From positions 1 through 18,733 of the forward strand of contig JBJHCR010000100.1 of assembly GCA_050486105.1 (NCBI GenBank): a DNA stretch of 18,733 nucleotides, written 5' to 3'. Positions 14,744-18,733 of the stretch are shown one piece after another. The translations under genes and the position numbers were made by a program. The notes beneath the pieces were generated by a model. The model had not been told where the DNA came from and made no database searches. It saw only the letters and a list, made by a program, of their open reading frames with translations. The first letter of the stretch is position 1, and each line of letters begins with the position of its first letter. The DNA comes from JAEXNA01 sp050486105 (lineage in GTDB: Bacteria > Vulcanimicrobiota > Xenobia > Xenobiales > JADMJV01).

Positions 14744-15256
14744 ATGACCTGTCCTCGCTGTCAATGCCCCCTGTCTCCGCTATCTCTTTCAGGCCATCAG
14801 GTTTGGTTCTGTGATAACTGTGAGGGAGGATGGTACCCGGACGAAGCTCTGGCTGCGGTCACCGACCTCTCCTTGCAAGAGTTGTCGAAGTCAGAGCTGC
14901 AGAGAACCCTGGTGGCCGATCGGATCCAGGAGATCGAGCTTGAGGCTCGCTTGAATTGTCCCGAGTGCGGGTGCTCCATGATCCGTTATCGATACACGGC
15001 GTCCTGCGAAGTTGAACTCGATGAATGTTTGACTCACGGCGTCTGGCTCGACGATGGAGAGCTCGGGGTGTTGGTCGGCTATTTGGAGGATCTCCATCAT
15101 CGAGTCGATCGTCGGAGTGAAAGATTGGTGACGCAGTTCGCTGCGGAATCCGACGGCCATCGGCATCAACTTCAGCAACAGGATGGACTCTCCAAGCAGC
15201 TTCTCGAGGCTCTGCAGTCACTCCAGGCTCAGTCTCGTGGTCTGGAGTCGGCGTGA
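14744..15256 (+). CDS. Double zinc-ribbon (TFIIB-type) protein
   Basis: A 170-residue protein with two zf-TFIIB-like ribbons. The first (residues 2-35) has Cys3/Cys6 and Cys23/Cys26 followed by EGGWYPDEAL, the normal pattern for the family. The second (about 70-107) has Cys72/Cys75 then DECLTHGVWLDDGEL, in which the second pair is Cys95 and His98, since the canonical CPGC is reduced to CxxH. The C-terminal 50 residues are Gln-rich and helical, possibly coiled-coil. The start is uncertain: ATG 14744 immediately precedes the first Cys pair, while a TTG at 14702 would add 14 residues with no visible domain; neither has a good ribosome site. Its stop overlaps the next gene by GTGA, so the two are translationally coupled. 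Function is unknown; such ribbons usually bind nucleic acid or protein. Confidence 0.75.
   Translation: MTCPRCQCPLSPLSLSGHQVWFCDNCEGGWYPDEALAAVTDLSLQELSKSELQRTLVADRIQEIELEARLNCPECGCSMIRYRYTASCEVELDECLTHGVWLDDGELGVLVGYLEDLHHRVDRRSERLVTQFAAESDGHRHQLQQQDGLSKQLLEALQSLQAQSRGLESA
15253..15256 (+). other. GTGA start-stop overlap, translational coupling
   Basis: GTG of the DUF4236-TPR gene and TGA of the zinc-ribbon gene share two bases of GTGA, preceded by ggag. This arrangement normally couples translation of two genes in one mRNA. Confidence 0.85.
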
Positions 15257-16302
15257 GTTTTCGGTTTTGGAAGCGCAAAAAGATTGCCCCAGGAGTGACC
15301 TTGAACCTCAGCAAGACGGGCGCTTCCGTCTCGCTTGGTCCTAAAGGGGCAAAGCTTACGCTGGGCCCCAAAGGGGTGCGCGCCACGGCTGGAATTCCCG
15401 GTTCCGGGATCTTTTACACTAAGCAGGTTTCGGCTCGGGCTCTGAGCTCGGGAGGGGGACCCGGCAAAGGAAAGTCCTCAAAGATTTCGGCAGAACCTTT
15501 GGCTGCGGGCGAAATAAGCGGAGTTCAGATAGGTGAGAGCTCGGGACTGGACCTCAGTTTTTTTCAGAAGCTCACGGTCTCGACAGGCGAGCAGAAGTTT
15601 GTTGATGGCTGCCGCGAGTTGACTCAGGGTCGAGAAGATCGGGCCCTCGCAGCCTTTCATGAGAGCACACAAATGGCTGATTCTGCGCTTCTTGCAGGGT
15701 TTCTCGAACTCAAAGCGGGCCGCCCGGAGCAAGCGGAGCGGCTTTTGGCGCGGGCCCTGCACAGCACCCAAGAGCTGGGTTCCTTTCTGCAAAAGTACCA
15801 ATTGTCGATCCTCGTTTCCTTGCGCATCACCGAAGAGTTGTGGGCCCACGTTCCACCGAATCGCATTGGCGCTCTCTTGGCTCTAGTTGAGGCCTTCCAA
15901 TTGCAAGGGAAGTACGAAGACGCTCTCTCCTCCGCAGAACAGCTTTTTGAAGCCTTACCGGAGGATCCGCTGGTGGCTGTCTCCTATAGTGAGTTGCTCC
16001 TGGAGTTGCATGGAGATCAGCCGGAGTATTTGAAGACTTTACTAGCGAAGACGGCTTGGGCCGACAACGAGACGGTGGAAGGAACGACCCTGCTCCTCTA
16101 CCGCGCTCAGGCTCTGACTCGATTAGAACTTTGGGGAGCAGCTCGGGATAGCTTAAGCCTGGCTTTGCGTAAGCGCAAGGGCCGGCCGCTCGAGCTTCAA
16201 GCGGCTCTGCATCGAGAGCGCAGAGATATCTATCGGGAACTCGGGGACAGCGCCGGAGTCGCTCGGGATGGAGAGTGGCTTCTGGCCCACGGATATAGTT
16301 AA
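15253..16302 (+). CDS. DUF4236 domain protein with TPR-like C-terminus
   Basis: A 349-residue protein. The first 57 residues form a DUF4236 domain (MSFRFWKRKKIAPGVTLNLS, then SKTGASVSLGPKG and AGIPGSGIFYT), the compact basic N-terminal module of unknown function. A Gly/Lys/Ser linker (60-90) leads to a long helical region (about 110-349) of paired amphipathic helices: ALAAFHESTQMADSALLAGF, KAGRPEQAERLLARAL, YEDALSSAEQLFEALPEDPL, and LWGAARDSLSLALRKRKGRP. These look like degenerate TPRs and probably bind protein partners. The GTG start overlaps the upstream stop (GTGA, 15253-15256) and ggag lies six bases before it, so translation is coupled to the zinc-ribbon gene and the two products probably act together. 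The stop overlaps that of the convergent DUF3160 gene. No signal peptide is seen. Confidence 0.82.
   Translation: MSFRFWKRKKIAPGVTLNLSKTGASVSLGPKGAKLTLGPKGVRATAGIPGSGIFYTKQVSARALSSGGGPGKGKSSKISAEPLAAGEISGVQIGESSGLDLSFFQKLTVSTGEQKFVDGCRELTQGREDRALAAFHESTQMADSALLAGFLELKAGRPEQAERLLARALHSTQELGSFLQKYQLSILVSLRITEELWAHVPPNRIGALLALVEAFQLQGKYEDALSSAEQLFEALPEDPLVAVSYSELLLELHGDQPEYLKTLLAKTAWADNETVEGTTLLLYRAQALTRLELWGAARDSLSLALRKRKGRPLELQAALHRERRDIYRELGDSAGVARDGEWLLAHGYS
16299..16302. other. Convergent stop-codon overlap (TTAA)
   Basis: TTAA provides TAA (16300-16302) to the plus-strand DUF4236-TPR gene and TAA (16299-16301 reversed) to the minus-strand DUF3160 gene, the same arrangement as at 3990-3993. 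Each transcript must terminate inside the other gene. Confidence 0.9.
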
Positions 16303-18080
16303 GGCCTTGGCATTCCCCTGAGGATTTCGGGGATCGGCACTGCGTCGGAGGCTGGGGGGTTTTGCAAGGCCGCCCACTCGGCTGGAAGAAACTCATTTCC
16401 AAGCGAACGTTGAAATTCGCAATAAGACAAGACTCCTCCGGCGGTCCAATAGAGTTTCCCGCGATAGGGAACAAGGACCAAGAGTTTGAGCGGAGCGGCT
16501 GTGCCCGCTTGGCGCTGATAACCCCGAAACTCGTCCTCGCCAAGGTTCCCCAGAACCAGGAGAGGGCTTTCGGGACTGCGGTCCTTAGTCCGGTTAAGGC
16601 AGAGCTCTCGGAGGTCTTGGTGGAAGGTACGCAAAGTGGAGCGCTCCTCTTCGTTCAGAGAGCTATTTCCAAGCTGTTTGGAAGAGATCTGTTCAAGGTG
16701 CAAGGCCAAACGCTCTAACCTCAGAAAATCGTGTTCACTCGGCAAGGCTTCTTGAAGGTCGTAGCGCCTCTCGTATTCTCGAAGGCTCATTCTCTCGTGA
16801 TGTTCTTGCTGTTGGTGGTTGCGGTACCCTAGACGCACCTCACTGCGGTGAGCCGATTCGAGATCCCTAAGGGTGGAGAAAAGGCCAGCCTGTCGAAAGG
16901 CGTTTCGGGTCTCGGCGCATAGATGTGCGAGTCGTGCGAAGAATTCTGGCGAGGGCTCCACGTAGCCGACGAAATCTTGGTCTCCGAGGTCGGAATTCCC
17001 GACTGAGGGGGAAGGCCGCTGCAGGCTTCTGGCTTGGAGTTTCAGGCCAAATTCCCCCTCGATCCATCCCGATCGCTGACTGTTGCGAGTCTTGCGCCGC
17101 CAAAGGTCACTGTTGGAAAAACTGGGGTAGCCTCGACCTCGACCCCTCGATAGAGAGCCAAGCATGTCGATCTCCAACCGCTCCAAGGTCACGTTTTGTT
17201 CTGGCTCGGCCTCAGGCCAGCGATGGGTTTCCAAATGTTTCAGAAACTCTTGTCGGTTTCGAGAGAGGCGCGCACTGTTGTCGCCCAAAAGATAGAGCAG
17301 ATCTATCCCCGAGAGCAACTCCTGATCGGTTCCTTCGATTTGACGAATAGCGGTCGCCAGTAGGCTATTGGAGCCTGGCAGGAGGTTGAAGGTTGCCGTG
17401 CGTCCTAGGTTAGGAAGCTCCACCCTGAGGGCTGCATCTAAGGTTAGGGGGGTCCCCGGAGGCAGGGCATCGGTGATGGTCTCTACAAGGTCCCAGGCAC
17501 TCCAGTTCTGATTGAATCCATAACGCCTTTTAGCCAGAAGGCTTGCTCTCTTGAGCTGCTCCCAATTGGGTGTGGCCAAGGCGGCTAAGGAAATCTGAAT
17601 GGCTGCCGCCCTCTCTTCGGAGTTCTCTAGATTGAGAGTCAATCGGGCTAACTCCGCACCATTGGTCAGCTCGGTGAGAAGTTCGTGGTCGGCCTGGAGA
17701 TCCTTAAGTAGTTCGTCAAATAGGGGTTCGAGGACTTCCGTACGGTGCACATTCAGGGCTTGTTGAGTGAGGACGTGATAGGCGTGAACTAGGCTGTCAC
17801 TGGTGACGAATGGAAATTCGTCACCCCCGTAAAGGTCGTAGATCGCAGTTTCCTGAGTCGGCAGGATGAGGCACTGCTGGTCAACTAAGATTTCACGGCT
17901 CTCCTCTGAGAGTTCCCGAGCCCCAATGACGTCGTTCAAATCTTCGGCGACCAGGATTCTCAGATGGTTTGGCAAGACAACTTGGTTGCTGTCAGAAGCT
18001 AGATTTTCGAAGTCTTCTTTAAGGCAGCCAAGGATCGGAAGCAAACCGAAAATAAGGAAGAGCCAAGTCTTCATTCTCAT
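16299..18080 (-). CDS. DUF3160 family lipoprotein
   Basis: A 593-residue predicted lipoprotein: MRMKTWLFLIFGLLPILGC has a short basic start, a hydrophobic core and ILGC with Cys19. The DUF3160 signature is clear in EFPFVTSDSLVHAYHVL (88-104) and GYVEPSPEFFARL, and in the C-terminal LYWTAGGVLSYCEF segment before a PAEWAALQNPP motif. Family members of known species are mostly secreted and uncharacterised, so no function is claimed. The ATG at 18080 is chosen over the GTG at 18140 because it starts the signal peptide and has gaagg seven bases upstream. It follows the gene at 18161 on the same strand with an 80-bp gap containing a perfect stem-loop, so they may form an operon with a regulatory step between. 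Its stop overlaps that of the convergent DUF4236-TPR gene within TTAA. Confidence 0.85.
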   Translation of the reverse strand: MRMKTWLFLIFGLLPILGCLKEDFENLASDSNQVVLPNHLRILVAEDLNDVIGARELSEESREILVDQQCLILPTQETAIYDLYGGDEFPFVTSDSLVHAYHVLTQQALNVHRTEVLEPLFDELLKDLQADHELLTELTNGAELARLTLNLENSEERAAAIQISLAALATPNWEQLKRASLLAKRRYGFNQNWSAWDLVETITDALPPGTPLTLDAALRVELPNLGRTATFNLLPGSNSLLATAIRQIEGTDQELLSGIDLLYLLGDNSARLSRNRQEFLKHLETHRWPEAEPEQNVTLERLEIDMLGSLSRGRGRGYPSFSNSDLWRRKTRNSQRSGWIEGEFGLKLQARSLQRPSPSVGNSDLGDQDFVGYVEPSPEFFARLAHLCAETRNAFRQAGLFSTLRDLESAHRSEVRLGYRNHQQQEHHERMSLREYERRYDLQEALPSEHDFLRLERLALHLEQISSKQLGNSSLNEEERSTLRTFHQDLRELCLNRTKDRSPESPLLVLGNLGEDEFRGYQRQAGTAAPLKLLVLVPYRGKLYWTAGGVLSYCEFQRSLGNEFLPAEWAALQNPPASDAVPIPEILRGMPRP

Positions 18081-18097
18081 GCTTTGGCCTTCGACGA

Positions 18098-18126
18098 ACC
18101 GAGGGTAAGTCCATCTGTCCCTCGGT
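18098..18126 (-). promoter_or_regulatory. Perfect stem-loop just upstream of the DUF3160 ribosome site
   Basis: ACCGAGGG (18098-18105) pairs perfectly with CCCTCGGT (18119-18126), with a 13-nt loop. On the minus strand it lies between the stop of the upstream gene (18161-18163) and the gaagg ribosome site of the DUF3160 gene, five bases from that site. There is no T-run, so it is more likely an RNA processing, stability or translational control hairpin than a terminator. An internal promoter was not seen. Confidence 0.5.
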
Positions 18127-18160
18127 AGGATTCGCGACACAAAAACTCAATATGGCTCCC

Positions 18161-18733
18161 CTACTTTTCGTTAGCTTGTTTGAGACGCACCACTTGAAAT
18201 CTTTGGTCAGAACCCCTGAGGTCACTGAGGCTGACCCAGAAACTGTCGACTCTACCTTTGGCCAGGGGAGCTCTGTAGCTCCCGTCTGCCTCCCGAGTCA
18301 GAGGGCTTCCATGGGGATCGACCGTAGGGTCACCCGAGAAAAAGACCCGATCGATCAGCAGATCCAGTGATGCTCCCCGCAGATAGAGTGCTCCGGCTCT
18401 CTTGGTGACGCTTTCTATGTTCGGACGGTCCACCGTTTGCCAACGGGTGGGCATACGCCACCTCATTCTGAGCTCCGAGTTTTCGAGGCCTACGTCCACG
18501 TCCAGCCATAGGTGACCAGAGCGCTCGGGTGTGTACTCTCCAAAAAGCGTCTCCCTCTTTAACCCCAAAGGCCGCTTGTCCGGCTCAGGTAAAGCGGAGA
18601 AGTTCTGGCAAAGCTCGGGAAAAAGCTCCGTGACCAGACAGAGGGCCACCGAGGTATCTCCGCGCCAAGGTGCTGCCCCTAAGACTCGGAATTCGACCTT
18701 TTCGTGATTGGCCAAGACCCCTGTTTTCGAGGA
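18161..18733 (-). CDS. Unrecognised protein, 5-prime end beyond the window
   Basis: The frame is open from the right edge of the window to a TAG at 18161-18163, giving 190 codons. A TTG at 18715 could start translation but has no ribosome site and codons stay open upstream of it, so the gene probably begins outside the window. The visible part is soluble, with no hydrophobic segments that would span a membrane, rich in Arg, Glu, Leu and Asp, and appears mostly beta (EFRVLGAAPWRGDTSVALC, then HLWLDVDVG and ELRMRWRMP, DLLIDRVFF). It ends in a charged KQANEK tail. Three Cys residues lie in the first third. No family was recognised. It is followed on the same strand by the DUF3160 lipoprotein gene, with which it may share a transcript. 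Confidence 0.65.
   Translation of the reverse strand, partial: SSKTGVLANHEKVEFRVLGAAPWRGDTSVALCLVTELFPELCQNFSALPEPDKRPLGLKRETLFGEYTPERSGHLWLDVDVGLENSELRMRWRMPTRWQTVDRPNIESVTKRAGALYLRGASLDLLIDRVFFSGDPTVDPHGSPLTREADGSYRAPLAKGRVDSFWVSLSDLRGSDQRFQVVRLKQANEK

Noticed and set aside
1..18733. CRISPR array, tRNA, rRNA, prophage or plasmid maintenance genes
   Set aside because: No regularly spaced short repeats, cloverleaf sequence, conserved rRNA segment or phage and plasmid gene was seen on either strand.

Overview
The window looks like chromosomal DNA of a free-living diderm bacterium with a large signalling repertoire. At least two proteins carry lipobox signal peptides and one a cleavable Sec signal. 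There is also a eukaryote-like Ser/Thr kinase fused to a WD40 domain, an FHA-GAF-class III nucleotide cyclase, a vitamin K-dependent gamma-carboxylase (VKGC) homologue, a DUF3160 lipoprotein and a DUF4236-TPR protein. That mix is typical of Planctomycetota, Myxococcota, Armatimonadota or Eremiobacterota-type genomes; the phylum cannot be fixed from the sequence alone. There are no rRNA or tRNA genes, CRISPR arrays or phage genes. Several genes lack a clear Shine-Dalgarno site, and some appear to start with TTG or GTG.

Layout. 1-103 is one end of a repeat element cut by the window edge. 120-2274 (minus): a bidirectional terminator, a small glycine-zipper protein and a flavin amine oxidase with a lipobox. 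2434-3993 (plus): the VKGC homologue, divergent from the amine oxidase. 3990-4478 (minus): a two-CBS-domain protein whose stop codon overlaps that of the VKGC gene. 4642-7965 (plus): the kinase-WD40 receptor. 8133-9854 (minus): the FHA-GAF-cyclase, convergent with the kinase. 9954-11306 (plus): a leaderless subtilisin-like protease. 11316-11485: a second, apparently complete 170-bp copy of the repeat element, inverted relative to the first. 11606-12088 (plus): a small secreted protein. 12282-13562 (minus): an MFS transporter. 13653-14540 (plus): an SgcJ/EcaC (NTF2-like) protein with a long N-terminal extension. 14546-14693: a densely folded intergenic region. 14744-16302 (plus): a zinc-ribbon protein and a DUF4236-TPR protein coupled by a GTGA overlap. 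16299-18733 (minus): the DUF3160 lipoprotein, convergent with the TPR gene by the same TTAA stop overlap, preceded by an unrecognised gene that runs off the right edge.

How they may work together. The central block 4642-9854 reads as a signalling module: a membrane-spanning kinase with two predicted beta-propellers next to a cyclase carrying a phosphothreonine-binding FHA domain. The shared function is inference. The strongest observations for a second look are the cyclase with substituted purine-recognition residues, the non-RD kinase with double propeller, the bacterial VKGC homologue, the inverted repeat pair, the structured 14546-14693 intergenic region with a possible pseudoknot, and a duplicated LF[DE]LDxF tail motif. 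I saw no clear multi-gene defence or biosynthetic system.
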